Shown: positions 1 through 8,072 of the stretch, one piece after another
How the letters are laid out: the number at the start of each line of letters is the position of its first letter
Numbering within the stretch: the stretch's first letter is position 1
Origin: Nocardioides sp. zg-DK7169
Lineage (GTDB): Bacteria; Actinomycetota; Actinomycetes; Propionibacteriales; Nocardioidaceae
DNA: 64,000 nucleotides
Assembly: GCF_013155365.1 (NCBI RefSeq)
Contig: NZ_JABJRA010000009.1
Coordinates: 62,001-126,000 of the forward strand
Reading direction: 5' to 3'
The notes under the pieces: generated by a model
What the model was told of the DNA's origin: nothing
Seen by the model: only the letters and a program-made list of their open reading frames with translations
The model's database searches: none
Position numbers and translations under genes: made by a program

Positions 1-476
1 TCCGCACCCCCGACTTCAACGTGGACGGCGGCGACGTGAAGCCCGCCGAGGTCAAGATGGCCACGATGCTCGTCGAGACCCTGGCCGGGGACTTCGACCC
101 CACCGAGTTCGAGGACGACTACGCCGAGGCCGTCGAGGCGCTGGTCAAGGCGAAGGTCGAGGGCGGCGAGGTGCAGCGCACCCCCACCTCCACCAAGTCC
201 TCCGGGGAGGTCGTCGACCTGCTCGCCGCGCTCCAGCGCTCGGTCGACGCCGCGAAGAAGGGCCGGGGCGAGGCGACCGGCCCCGACGAGGGCGCCGAGG
301 AGGCCGGGGACACGGACGCCGGGGAGTCGGAGAGGAAGACGACCCGCAAGGCCCCCGCCAAGAAGGCCGCCGCCAAGAAGGGCACCGCGAAGAAGGCCGC
401 GAAGCCCGCCGCCAAGACCGCGACCAAGACGGCCACCAAGAAGACGGCGAAGAAAACCACCCGCAAGGCCAGCTGA
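1..476 (+). CDS. ku: Non-homologous end-joining protein Ku, 3' part
   Basis: The gene enters from upstream of the window; only about the last 158 codons are present, read in the frame starting at base 3. Ku forms a ring on double-strand DNA ends and recruits the ligase LigD for end joining. The segment with MLVETLAGDFDPTEF and DDYAEAVEALVKAK is typical of the C-terminal end of the bacterial Ku core. It is followed by an acidic linker and then a Lys/Ala/Thr-rich tail (roughly the last 45 residues, many KKA and KTA steps), the DNA-binding extension seen in many actinobacterial Ku proteins. The stop is TGA at 474-476. It converges on the efflux pump gene. The call is firm for the family; the missing N-terminus prevents judging whether the gene is intact. 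Confidence 0.87.
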   Translation, partial: RTPDFNVDGGDVKPAEVKMATMLVETLAGDFDPTEFEDDYAEAVEALVKAKVEGGEVQRTPTSTKSSGEVVDLLAALQRSVDAAKKGRGEATGPDEGAEEAGDTDAGESERKTTRKAPAKKAAAKKGTAKKAAKPAAKTATKTATKKTAKKTTRKAS

Positions 477-484
477 GCGGCTCG

Positions 485-508
485 GCGGGTCTCGACGCCT
501 CGACCCGC
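485..508. terminator. Hairpin between convergent ku and MFS genes
   Basis: GCGGGTC at 485-491 pairs with GACCCGC at 502-508 around a 10-base loop. It lies in the 37-bp gap between two convergent stop codons, so it could end transcription from both sides. There is no T tract, which is usual for GC-rich actinobacteria. Confidence 0.5.
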
Positions 509-513
509 GGGCC

Positions 514-2184
514 TCAGTGCTGCTGGACGGTGATGTCGAGGTCGCGGGGCGCGGTGCGGTGGACCACGACGGCCACCGCCAGCATCACCAGTCCCCCGGC
601 CAGGCTGGCGGTGGCGAGGGAGTCGGTGAAGGCCTCCGCCGCGCGGGTGGCGAGCTCGGGCAGGCCGGCCGCCTCGGAGACCGCGACCGCGCCGCCGAGG
701 GAGTCCTCGGCCTGCGCGCCGAGCTCGGCCGGCAGACCCGCGGAGCGGAGGTCCGCGAGGTCGAGGTGGGAGCGGTAGACCACCGCGGCGAGGCTGCCGA
801 GAACCGCGACGCCGAGCACCGTGCCGAGGTCGTAAGCGGTCTCCTCGGCGGCCGCCGCGCTGCCCGCGCGCTCGGGCGGGGAGCCGGCCATGATCATCGC
901 CGAGGCGATCGCCAGCGACCCGGCGCCGGCGCCGACCATGGCCATCGCCACCGCCGCCGTGAGATAGGTGAGGTCGCCGGGGACGACCCCGATCGCGACC
1001 GCGCCGAGGCCCGCGACCGCGAGCCCGCCGGACAGCACGACACGGGCGCCGATCCGCTTCGCCAGCGCGGGCGCCAGCAGCGACGCGACCAGGCCGCCGC
1101 CGGCGATCGGCAGCAGGTGCACCCCCGCCTCCAGCGGGGAGTGTCCCTCCACCAGCTGCAGCCACTGCGCCAGCAGCAGCAGGAGCGCGGCCATCGCGAA
1201 CATCGCGCTCAGCGCGGCGACGACGCCCGCGGTGAACGCCCGCCCCGCGAACAGCCGGACGTCGAAGAGCGGGCGCTCCGCGCGCAGGCAGCGGCGTACG
1301 AACAGCGTCAGCAGGACGGCGGCCGCGGCCAGCGCGAGCCAGCCGAGCGGGTCGAGCAGGCTGGTCTCCTCGGCGAAGCGCTTGACCGCCCAGACCAGCC
1401 CGACCATGCCGCCGACCGAGAGCAGCGTGGCGGGCAGGTCCCACGGACCCGGGTGCGGGTCGCGCGCCTCGGGCAGGATGAGCGCGCCCGCGAGGACCGC
1501 GAGCGCCATCAGCGGCACGTTGACCAGGAACGCCGCGTGCCAGGAGAAGTGCTCCAGCAGCGCGCCGCCGACGATCGGGCCGACGGCGGCGCCGATCGCG
1601 GAGACGCCCGCCCACACGCCGAGCGCGGTGGCCCGCTCGCCGGGGTCGGTGAACACCGAGCGCAGCAGCGACAGCGTGGTCGGCATGATCATCGCCCCGC
1701 CGACGCCGAGCAGGGCACGCGCCGCGATCACCTCGCCGGGGCTGTCCACGAGCAGCACCGCGGCCGACGCGCCCCCGAAGACCGCGAACCCGGCCAGCAG
1801 CACGCGCTTGCGGCCCCACCGGTCCGCGAGCGCGCTCATCGGGATCAGCAGCCCGGCCAGGGCGAGGGAGTAGACGTCGACGATCCACAGCTGCGCGGTC
1901 GCCGAGGGCCGCAGGTCCGCGGCCAGGTCGGGCAGCGCCACGTTGAGGATCGTGAGGTCCATGGTGACCACCAGCAGGCTGGCGGAGAGCACCGCGAGCG
2001 AGGCCCAGCGGCGCGCCGCGGACACCTCGGCCGTCGCGGTCGGAGGGGCGGGTGCGGTCTCGGGCAACGGGGGTCCTGGCTTCGCGGGGCGGGTCGCCGC
2101 GAAGTATCCCAGCCCGTGCTCCGGGGCAGCGATGACTACCCGCCCGCAGGCCGGTCGGTAGGAACACCCCCGGCCGAACCCCAT
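514..2184 (-). CDS. MFS drug efflux transporter, DHA2 (EmrB/QacA) type
   Basis: An integral membrane proton antiporter, probably exporting drugs or other amphiphiles. About 556 residues and roughly 14 hydrophobic segments fit the 14-helix DHA2 family. The motif A region ALADRWGRKRVLLAG follows helix 2, and TMDLTILNVALPDL in helix 1 is a DHA2 hallmark (D and N conserved). GVGGAMIMPTTLSLLRSVF is the helix 4-5 antiporter region. The start is uncertain: ATG at 2184 is used because longer versions would run into the divergent VOC gene, but it leaves only 13 bp between the two starts. A later alternative start, about 45-50 codons downstream just before helix 1, would leave room for a promoter. Substrate cannot be predicted from sequence. 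Confidence 0.85.
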   Translation of the reverse strand: MGFGRGCSYRPACGRVVIAAPEHGLGYFAATRPAKPGPPLPETAPAPPTATAEVSAARRWASLAVLSASLLVVTMDLTILNVALPDLAADLRPSATAQLWIVDVYSLALAGLLIPMSALADRWGRKRVLLAGFAVFGGASAAVLLVDSPGEVIAARALLGVGGAMIMPTTLSLLRSVFTDPGERATALGVWAGVSAIGAAVGPIVGGALLEHFSWHAAFLVNVPLMALAVLAGALILPEARDPHPGPWDLPATLLSVGGMVGLVWAVKRFAEETSLLDPLGWLALAAAAVLLTLFVRRCLRAERPLFDVRLFAGRAFTAGVVAALSAMFAMAALLLLLAQWLQLVEGHSPLEAGVHLLPIAGGGLVASLLAPALAKRIGARVVLSGGLAVAGLGAVAIGVVPGDLTYLTAAVAMAMVGAGAGSLAIASAMIMAGSPPERAGSAAAAEETAYDLGTVLGVAVLGSLAAVVYRSHLDLADLRSAGLPAELGAQAEDSLGGAVAVSEAAGLPELATRAAEAFTDSLATASLAGGLVMLAVAVVVHRTAPRDLDITVQQH

Positions 2185-2197
2185 CAGGAGCCCCCCG

Positions 2198-2962
2198 ATG
2201 CGAAACGACCCGTCCACCGGCGACCCCAGCTGGATCGAGCTGTTCACCTCCGACACCGAGGGCTCGCGCCGCTTCTACGGCGAGCTGTTCGGGTGGACGG
2301 CGACCGACCCGAGCGAGGAGCTCGGCGGCTACGCCATGTTCCTGCGTGACGGTGTCCCGGTGGCCGGGTGCATGGACAACGACGAGGGCTCGATGGGCCC
2401 GACCGGTTGGTCGGTGTACCTGCACAGCGAGGACCTCGCCGCCACGCTCGCGCGTGCGAGCGAGCACGGCGGCACCGTCGTCGCGGGTCCGATGCAGGTC
2501 GGCGATGCCGGGCACATGGGCTTCCTCCTCGATCGCGAGGGCCTGGGCATCGGCGTGTGGCAGCCGCTGTCGCACCCGGGCTTCACCACGATCGCCGAGG
2601 ACGGGGCCCCGAGCTGGTTCGAGCTGCTCACCCCGCGCTACACCAGTGCCACGGAGTTCTACCGCGACGTCTTCGGCTGGGACCTGCACACCGTCGGCGA
2701 CAGCGAGGAGCTGCGCTACGTCACCGCCGGGGCGGGCGAGGCGGCCCGCGCCGGGATCATGGACGGCTCCGCCCTCGAGGGCCACGACATGGGCTGGCGG
2801 GTCTACGTCCAGGTCCCCGATGCCGACGTGTGCGCCGCCCGGGCCGGCGAGCTCGGCGGCACCGTCGCCGCGGCACCGCAGGACACGCCGTACGGCCGGA
2901 TGACCGCGATCGTCGACCCCGCTGGTGCGCCGATCACGGTGCTGGGGCCCGACCGCGCCTGA
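2198..2962 (+). CDS. Two-domain VOC (glyoxalase/bleomycin-resistance fold) protein
   Basis: 254 residues made of two similar VOC modules (about 10-120 and 130-252). Each opens with a W-E-L-x-T-like strand (SWIELFTSDTEGSRRFYGEL and SWFELLTPRYTSATEFYRDV) followed by an F-G-W turn. The layout matches the actinobacterial CFP32/CFP30B-like family (M. tuberculosis Rv0577 type), which has been linked to glyoxalase-like or ligand-binding roles; the reaction here is unknown. A ribosome binding site AGGAG at 2186-2190 supports ATG at 2198. It is divergent from the efflux pump with almost no spacer, so the two promoters must overlap one or the other coding region. Confidence 0.82.
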   Translation: MRNDPSTGDPSWIELFTSDTEGSRRFYGELFGWTATDPSEELGGYAMFLRDGVPVAGCMDNDEGSMGPTGWSVYLHSEDLAATLARASEHGGTVVAGPMQVGDAGHMGFLLDREGLGIGVWQPLSHPGFTTIAEDGAPSWFELLTPRYTSATEFYRDVFGWDLHTVGDSEELRYVTAGAGEAARAGIMDGSALEGHDMGWRVYVQVPDADVCAARAGELGGTVAAAPQDTPYGRMTAIVDPAGAPITVLGPDRA

Positions 2963-3217
2963 CCCCGGCCGCCCTCCCCCGTCCCGGCCGGTCCCGGCAC
3001 CCCGGCCACCTGGCGGACCTCTCGCGCGCGGGCCTGCGGGAAGGTAGCGTCGCTCACACGTCGCACGGCCGCGAGACCCTGGTGTGGAGCAGCTGTCCAG
3101 ACCATCTCGTGACCTGACCAATCCAGATCCCGCGCCGCTCCGAACACGGGGCACCCGCGCGCAGGAGGACCACCTCGCCGGGCGACAGGTAGGCGACACG
3201 AGCGGGAGGAAGCGCCG

Positions 3218-3814
3218 GTGGAGGGACCCAGCGAGGCGACCACGGACGAAGCCGGGGCGGCGGTGCTCGACGAGGACCTCGTCGTCCTCGTCGACGACGA
3301 CGGGACACCGTGCGGCACCGCCCCGCGGGCGACGGTGCACACCCGGGACACCCCGTTGCACCTCGCGTTCTCCTGCTACGTGCGCGACGAGCAGGGCCGC
3401 CTGCTGCTGACCCGACGGGCGGTCACCAAGCGCACCTGGCCCGGGGTGTGGACCAACTCCTTCTGCGGCCACCAGCGCCCGGGCGAGGACCTGGGCGACA
3501 CGATCCGCCGCTACGCCGGCCACGAGCTCGGGCTGGAGGTCGTCGACCTCCAGCAGGTCGTGCCCGACTTCCGCTACCGCGCCGTCGACGCGGGCGGGCT
3601 GGTCGAGAACGAGCTGTGCCCGGTGTGGACCGCGCGCACCACCGGTCAACCGGACCCGAACCCCGACGAGGTGGCCGAGAGCCGCTGGGTCACCGACGAG
3701 GAGCTGCGCGCCGCGGTCGACGCGGCACCGTGGGCGCTCAGCCCGTGGCTGCTGCTCCAGGTGCCGCTGCTCGAGGCGGCCCACTGGTCCCCCGCGCAGG
3801 CGGGCCCGCGATGA
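3218..3814 (+). CDS. idi: Isopentenyl-diphosphate delta-isomerase, type 1
   Basis: Interconverts isopentenyl and dimethylallyl diphosphate in the cytosol, providing the allylic primer for carotenoid synthesis. The 198-residue length and Nudix fold fit type 1 IDI. The active-site Cys lies in TNSFCGHQRPGE (about residue 84) and the second catalytic region in LVENELCPVW carries the conserved Glu. GTG at 3218 is chosen because a strong ribosome binding site, GGGAGGA at 3204-3210, precedes it. It is the first gene of the carotenoid operon; its stop TGA overlaps the ATG of crtE (ATGA). The 255 bp upstream contain no promoter I can call with confidence. Confidence 0.93.
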   Translation: MEGPSEATTDEAGAAVLDEDLVVLVDDDGTPCGTAPRATVHTRDTPLHLAFSCYVRDEQGRLLLTRRAVTKRTWPGVWTNSFCGHQRPGEDLGDTIRRYAGHELGLEVVDLQQVVPDFRYRAVDAGGLVENELCPVWTARTTGQPDPNPDEVAESRWVTDEELRAAVDAAPWALSPWLLLQVPLLEAAHWSPAQAGPR

Positions 3815-4893
3815 ACGGCGAGCCGGCGGCAGGCGCCGCCACCCTCGAGCGCCGGCCCGCGGAGCCGTCCGCCGCACCCGCTGCGCCGCCCGCGCTCGAA
3901 CCGGCCCCCGAGCCGGCCCGGCTCGCCGAGGCCCTGCTCGACGCCGGACGCGGCGGCAAGCGCTTCCGCCCCCGCCTGGTCCGCGCCGTGCACGAGCTGC
4001 TCGGCGGGACGGCGGCCGAGGCAGCAGTCCAGGTCGGCGAGGCCGTGGAGCTGCTGCACACCGCCTTCGTGGTCCACGACGACGTCATCGACGGCGACGA
4101 CGTACGCCGGGGACGGGCCAGCACCTCGGGGGCGTTCCGGCACGACGCCGCCCGCGCCGGCGCCTCCCCCGAGGCGGCCGCGACCTACGCGCTCGCCGGT
4201 GCCGTCCTCACCGGCGACCTGGCCCTGGCCGGCGCGGTGCGCGCGATGGCCACGGTGCCCGCCGGCGCCGCCACGGTGCGCCGCCTGCTCGACCTGCTCG
4301 ACCACGCCATCCGGGTCTCCGCCGCCGGGGAGCTGGCCGACGTCCGGCACTCCCTCGGTCTCGAGGACCCCACCCTCGCGGAGGTCCTGGCCGTGGCCGA
4401 GCACAAGACGGCCGTCTACTCCTTCCAGCTCCCGATGCAGGCCGGCGCCGTGCTGGCCGGCGCCCCGGTCGAGGTCGTGGACGGCCTCGGGGAGGTCGGG
4501 CGCCGACTGGGCACCGCCTTCCAGCTGCGCGACGACCTGCTCGGCGTCTTCGGCGACCCCCGCGAGACCGGCAAGAGCGACCTCGGCGACCTGCGCGAGG
4601 GCAAGCGCACCCCGCTGGTCGTGCACGCCCGCACCACGGCCACCTGGCCCGAGGTGCAGCCCCACCTCGGCGACCCCGGGCTGAGCCCCGCCGACGCCGT
4701 GCGGGTGCGCGCGGCGCTGGAGGCCGGGGGCTCGCGGGCGTTCGTCACCGACCTGGCCGCCGCGCACGTCGACGCCGCCCTCGTCTGCGCCGCCGGGCTC
4801 GCCGTACCCCCCGAGCTGGTCGGCTGGCTCGGCGAGCTCGCCGCCCGGATCTCGACCGACCCCGCCGTCCGCCCCGACCGGAGTGACGCATGA
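3811..4893 (+). CDS. crtE: Geranylgeranyl diphosphate synthase (trans-polyprenyl synthase)
   Basis: Condenses IPP with allylic diphosphates to make the C20 precursor of phytoene. 360 residues; the first aspartate-rich motif is DDVID (about residues 90-94) followed by the RRGR that binds diphosphate, and the second is DDLLG (about 241-245), where the last Asp is replaced by Gly, common in short-chain synthases. GKRFRPRL near the N-terminus is the IPP-binding region. Start ATG at 3811 overlaps the idi stop by four bases. The first 45 residues are Pro/Ala-rich and probably disordered. Position between idi and crtB fixes the role as carotenoid GGPP synthase rather than a respiratory quinone prenyl synthase. 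Confidence 0.9.
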   Translation: MNGEPAAGAATLERRPAEPSAAPAAPPALEPAPEPARLAEALLDAGRGGKRFRPRLVRAVHELLGGTAAEAAVQVGEAVELLHTAFVVHDDVIDGDDVRRGRASTSGAFRHDAARAGASPEAAATYALAGAVLTGDLALAGAVRAMATVPAGAATVRRLLDLLDHAIRVSAAGELADVRHSLGLEDPTLAEVLAVAEHKTAVYSFQLPMQAGAVLAGAPVEVVDGLGEVGRRLGTAFQLRDDLLGVFGDPRETGKSDLGDLREGKRTPLVVHARTTATWPEVQPHLGDPGLSPADAVRVRAALEAGGSRAFVTDLAAAHVDAALVCAAGLAVPPELVGWLGELAARISTDPAVRPDRSDA

Positions 4894-5792
4894 GCGCCGT
4901 CGAGCCCCGCCCGGCACCCGGCGACGAGCCGGCCCCCGACGGGCCGCACCACCTCTACGACCAGGTCGCCGAGGCCAGCGCGGCCCTGGTGATCGAGCAC
5001 TACTCCAGCTCCTTCGGCCTGGCCAGCCGGCTGCTCGCCGAACCGGTCCGCACCCGGGTCCGCAACGTCTACGCGCTGGTCCGCGTCGCCGACGAGGTCG
5101 TGGACGCCCCGCGCCCCGACGCCACGCGCGCCCAGCAGGCCCACGTGCTCGACGAGCTCGAGGCCGAGGTCCGCGTCGCGCTGGTGCGCGGGCACAGCAG
5201 CAACCTGGTGGTGCACGCCTTCGCCCGCACCGCCCGCCGCTGCGGGATCGGCCACGACCTGATCGACCCGTTCTTCGCCTCGATGCGCACCGACCTGTTC
5301 CGCACCGTGCACGACCAGGACAGCTTCGAGCGCTACGTCTACGGTTCCGCCGAGGTCATCGGCCTGATGTGCCTGCGCGCGTTCCTCGCCGACGAGCCCG
5401 GGCCCGAGGCGGCGTACGACGCGCTCGCCGGCGGCGCCCAGCGGCTCGGCGCGGCCTTCCAGAAGGTGAACTTCCTGCGCGACCTGGCCACCGACGAGGG
5501 GCTGCTCGGTCGCAGCTACTTCCCCGGGGTCGACCCCGCCCGCCTCGACGACGCGACCCGCGACCGGCTCCTCGACGGCATCGACGCCGACCTCGCGGCG
5601 GCCGCCGCGGTGATCCCGGCACTGCCGGCCAGCAGCCGGCGCGCCGTGCGGGTCGCCCACGGCCTCTTCGCCGAGCTCTCCACCCGTCTGCGGCGCACCC
5701 CGGCCGCCGAGATCCGGCAGCGCCGGGTCCGGGTGCCCGGTCCCGCGAAGGCCCGCATCGCGGCCCGCTGCCTGCTGCGGGGCGGCCGATGA
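4890..5792 (+). CDS. crtB: Phytoene synthase
   Basis: Joins two GGPP molecules head to head into phytoene, the first committed carotenoid step. 300 residues, squalene/phytoene synthase fold. The two Asp-rich motifs are visible: DEVVD (about 67-71) and RDLATD after AFQKVNFL (about 198-203). YSSSFGLASRLL near residue 35 matches the family N-terminal signature. ATG at 4890 overlaps the crtE stop (ATGA), and the stop overlaps the crtI start in the same way, so translation is likely coupled along the operon. Confidence 0.93.
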   Translation: MSAVEPRPAPGDEPAPDGPHHLYDQVAEASAALVIEHYSSSFGLASRLLAEPVRTRVRNVYALVRVADEVVDAPRPDATRAQQAHVLDELEAEVRVALVRGHSSNLVVHAFARTARRCGIGHDLIDPFFASMRTDLFRTVHDQDSFERYVYGSAEVIGLMCLRAFLADEPGPEAAYDALAGGAQRLGAAFQKVNFLRDLATDEGLLGRSYFPGVDPARLDDATRDRLLDGIDADLAAAAAVIPALPASSRRAVRVAHGLFAELSTRLRRTPAAEIRQRRVRVPGPAKARIAARCLLRGGR

Positions 5793-7390
5793 GCGCGCGC
5801 TCCGGGGCCACCGCACCCGGCACGGCGGTCGTCATCGGCGGCGGGATCAGCGGCCTGGCCACGGCCGCGCTGCTGGCCCACGAGGGCTGGTCGGTCGACC
5901 TGCTCGAGCGCCAGGACACCCTCGGCGGGCGCGCCGGGCGCTGGGAGGTCGACGGCTACCGCTTCGACACCGGCCCGTCGTGGTACCTGATGCCGGAGGT
6001 CTTCGACCACTTCTTCGAGCTGCTCGGCACCTCCACGGCCGAGCAGCTCGAGCTCGTCACCCTCGACCCGGCGTACCGGGTCTTCTTCGAGGGCCGCGAG
6101 CAGCCGCTCGACCTGCGCCTGGACCGGGCCGCCAACGAGGCGCTCTTCGAGTCCGTCGAGCCCGGTGCGGGCGCCGCGCTGTCGGACTACCTCGACTCCG
6201 CCCGGCACGTCTACGACCTGGCGGTGCAGCGCTTCCTCTACACCAGCTTCGACTCGCCGACCACGATGCTCAACGCCGACGTGCTGCGCAACGGCCCCCG
6301 GCTCTCCTCGCTGCTCACCCGGTCGTTGGAGTCCCACGTCGCGGCGCGGTTCGACGACGAGCGGCTGCGCCAGGTGCTCGGCTACCCGGCGGTCTTCCTG
6401 GGCACCTCGCCCGAGCGCGCCCCGAGCATGTACCACCTGATGAGCTGGATGGACCTCGCCGACGGGGTGCGCTACCCGCAGGGCGGCTTCACCACGATCA
6501 TCGACGCGATCGCGCGCCTCGCCGCCGAGCGCGGGGCGCGGCTGCGCACCGGCTGCACGGTCGAGGCGGTCCGCACCACCCGCCGCGGCCGCGGCGCCCG
6601 GGTGCAGGGCGTGCGCTACGTCGACGCGGACGGCGCGCGCCACGACCTGGACGCCGACGTCGTCGTGGGCGCCGCGGACCTGCACCACCTGGAGACCGGG
6701 CTGCTGCCGCGCGACCTGCAGACCTTCCCCGAGTCCTGGTGGCGGCGCCGCGACGCCGGGCCGGGCGGCGTGCTCGCGCTGCTGGGCGTCGACGGTGAGC
6801 TGCCCGAGCTCGCCCACCACTCGCTGTTCTTCACCCGCGACTGGCGGCGCAACTTCGACGACATCTTCGGCTCCGCGCGGCGGGTCCCCGACCCCGCGTC
6901 GCTCTACGTCTGCCGCCCCTCCGCGACCGACCCGAGCGTGGCCCCCGCGGGCAAGGAGAACCTCTTCGTGCTGATCCCCGTCCCGGCCGACCCGGCCATC
7001 GGCCACGGCGGCCTCGACGGCGCCGGCGACGCGGGCGTCGAGAAGGCGACCGACGCCGCGATCGCCGAGATCGGCGCCTGGGCCGGCGTGTCGGACCTCG
7101 GCGACCGGGTCGAGGTTCGCCGTACGATCGGGCCGGCCGACTTCGCGGCCGACCTCAACTCCTGGAGCGGTGGAATGCTCGGCCCCGGCCACACCCTGAA
7201 GCAGAGCGCGTTCTTCCGCGCCGCCAACGTCTCGCGCAAGGTGGAGGGCCTGATGTACGCCGGCTACGCCACCCGTCCCGGCGTCGGCCTGCCCATGTGC
7301 CTGATCAGCGCCGAGCTGGTGCTCAAGCGACTGCGGGGGGACACCTCCACCGGGCCCTCGCAGGTCGCGGGCGCAGGACGGGGCGCATGA
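5789..7390 (+). CDS. crtI: Phytoene desaturase
   Basis: FAD-dependent enzyme that introduces four double bonds to turn phytoene into lycopene at the membrane surface. 533 residues. The N-terminal dinucleotide-binding motif is VVIGGGISGLATAALLAHEG (about 12-31), followed by GGRAGRWEVDGYRFDTGPSW, the CrtI signature in which the FAD-contacting Asp and Gly residues are kept. The C-terminal flavin motif lies in MYAGYATRPGVGLPMCLIS. Start ATG at 5789 overlaps the crtB stop. No second desaturase is present, so one enzyme probably carries out all four steps. Confidence 0.93.
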   Translation: MSARSGATAPGTAVVIGGGISGLATAALLAHEGWSVDLLERQDTLGGRAGRWEVDGYRFDTGPSWYLMPEVFDHFFELLGTSTAEQLELVTLDPAYRVFFEGREQPLDLRLDRAANEALFESVEPGAGAALSDYLDSARHVYDLAVQRFLYTSFDSPTTMLNADVLRNGPRLSSLLTRSLESHVAARFDDERLRQVLGYPAVFLGTSPERAPSMYHLMSWMDLADGVRYPQGGFTTIIDAIARLAAERGARLRTGCTVEAVRTTRRGRGARVQGVRYVDADGARHDLDADVVVGAADLHHLETGLLPRDLQTFPESWWRRRDAGPGGVLALLGVDGELPELAHHSLFFTRDWRRNFDDIFGSARRVPDPASLYVCRPSATDPSVAPAGKENLFVLIPVPADPAIGHGGLDGAGDAGVEKATDAAIAEIGAWAGVSDLGDRVEVRRTIGPADFAADLNSWSGGMLGPGHTLKQSAFFRAANVSRKVEGLMYAGYATRPGVGLPMCLISAELVLKRLRGDTSTGPSQVAGAGRGA

Positions 7391-7758
7391 GCCTGCTGTA
7401 CCTGCTGTCGATCCTTGCCTCGGGGTTCTGCATGGGCCTGGTCGACCGTCGCTGGAGGCTGTTCCTCTTCGACCGGCCGCGGCGTGCGCTCGTGGTGCTC
7501 GCCGCCGGCCTGGCCTACTTCCTGACCTGGGACCTGGTCGCGATCGGCCTGGAGATCTATCACCGCGGCGAGTCCGAGGCCATGACCGGTATCGAGGTGG
7601 CTCCCGAGCTGCCGCTCGAGGAGCTGTTCTTCATCGTCTTCCTCTGCTACGTCACGATGGTCCTCCACGGGCTGTTCCGGATGCTGCTCGCCAGGTCCTC
7701 CGGTCCGGCCGGGCCCGCCTCGGGCACCGGCCACGCGCGCCGGGAGGCCCTCGGATGA
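7387..7758 (+). CDS. Lycopene cyclase subunit (CrtYc/CrtYe type)
   Basis: One half of a heterodimeric lycopene cyclase; the partner is the next gene. 123 residues with three predicted membrane helices, matching the small integral membrane subunits of actinobacterial C50 carotenoid clusters (CrtYe/CrtYf or LbtA-like pairs). Conserved features include DRRWRLFLFDRPRRA after helix 1 and PELPLEELFFIVFLCY, the E-E-x-x-F motif thought to contribute acidic active-site residues. Start ATG at 7387 overlaps the crtI stop. In C50 pathways this pair cyclises the elongated lycopene; whether the ring is beta, gamma or epsilon cannot be told by eye. Confidence 0.85.
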   Translation: MSLLYLLSILASGFCMGLVDRRWRLFLFDRPRRALVVLAAGLAYFLTWDLVAIGLEIYHRGESEAMTGIEVAPELPLEELFFIVFLCYVTMVLHGLFRMLLARSSGPAGPASGTGHARREALG

Positions 7759-8072
7759 CCTACGTGCTCGTGTCCTCCGCGTTCGTCGCGGTGGCGCTCG
7801 CCGTGCTCGCGACCGCGGTCGTACGGCGCCGTCCCGACCGCCGCTGGTGGGCGGCCACCGGGCTCACGCTCCTGGCGCTCATGGCGCTGACGGCGGTCTT
7901 CGACAACCTGATGATCGCGGTGGACCTGTTCGGCTACGTCGACGACCAGATCTCCGGGCTCAAGATCGGCCTGGCGCCCATCGAGGACTTCGCCTGGCCG
8001 CTGGCGGCCGTCGCCGGGCTGCCCGCCCTCGCGCTGCTCCTCGACCGGGTCCTGGATCGGCGCGAGCGGTGA
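7755..8072 (+). CDS. Lycopene cyclase subunit (CrtYd/CrtYf type)
   Basis: Second half of the heterodimeric cyclase. 105 residues with three membrane helices. VFDNLMIAVDLFGY and GLAPIEDFAWPL are family hallmarks (FDN and the P-I-E-D-F motif carrying the proposed catalytic acids). Start ATG at 7755 overlaps the stop of the partner subunit, consistent with 1:1 translation. The order crtI, two cyclase subunits, UbiA-type elongase is the C50 carotenoid arrangement known from Corynebacterium, Micrococcus and Dietzia, although gene order varies between them. Confidence 0.85.
   Translation: MTYVLVSSAFVAVALAVLATAVVRRRPDRRWWAATGLTLLALMALTAVFDNLMIAVDLFGYVDDQISGLKIGLAPIEDFAWPLAAVAGLPALALLLDRVLDRRER

Noticed and set aside
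3103..3133. Promoter or operator for the carotenoid operon (GACCAATCCAGATCCCG region)
   Set aside because: It shares CCAATCCAG with site a in reverse, but lacks the conserved flanks and no convincing -35/-10 pair is visible.
119..3877. Open frame of 1252 codons on the minus strand
   Set aside because: It lies antisense over ku, the efflux pump, the VOC gene and idi, has a low-complexity Arg/Gly/Ala composition and no family signature; a frame shadow of GC-rich DNA.
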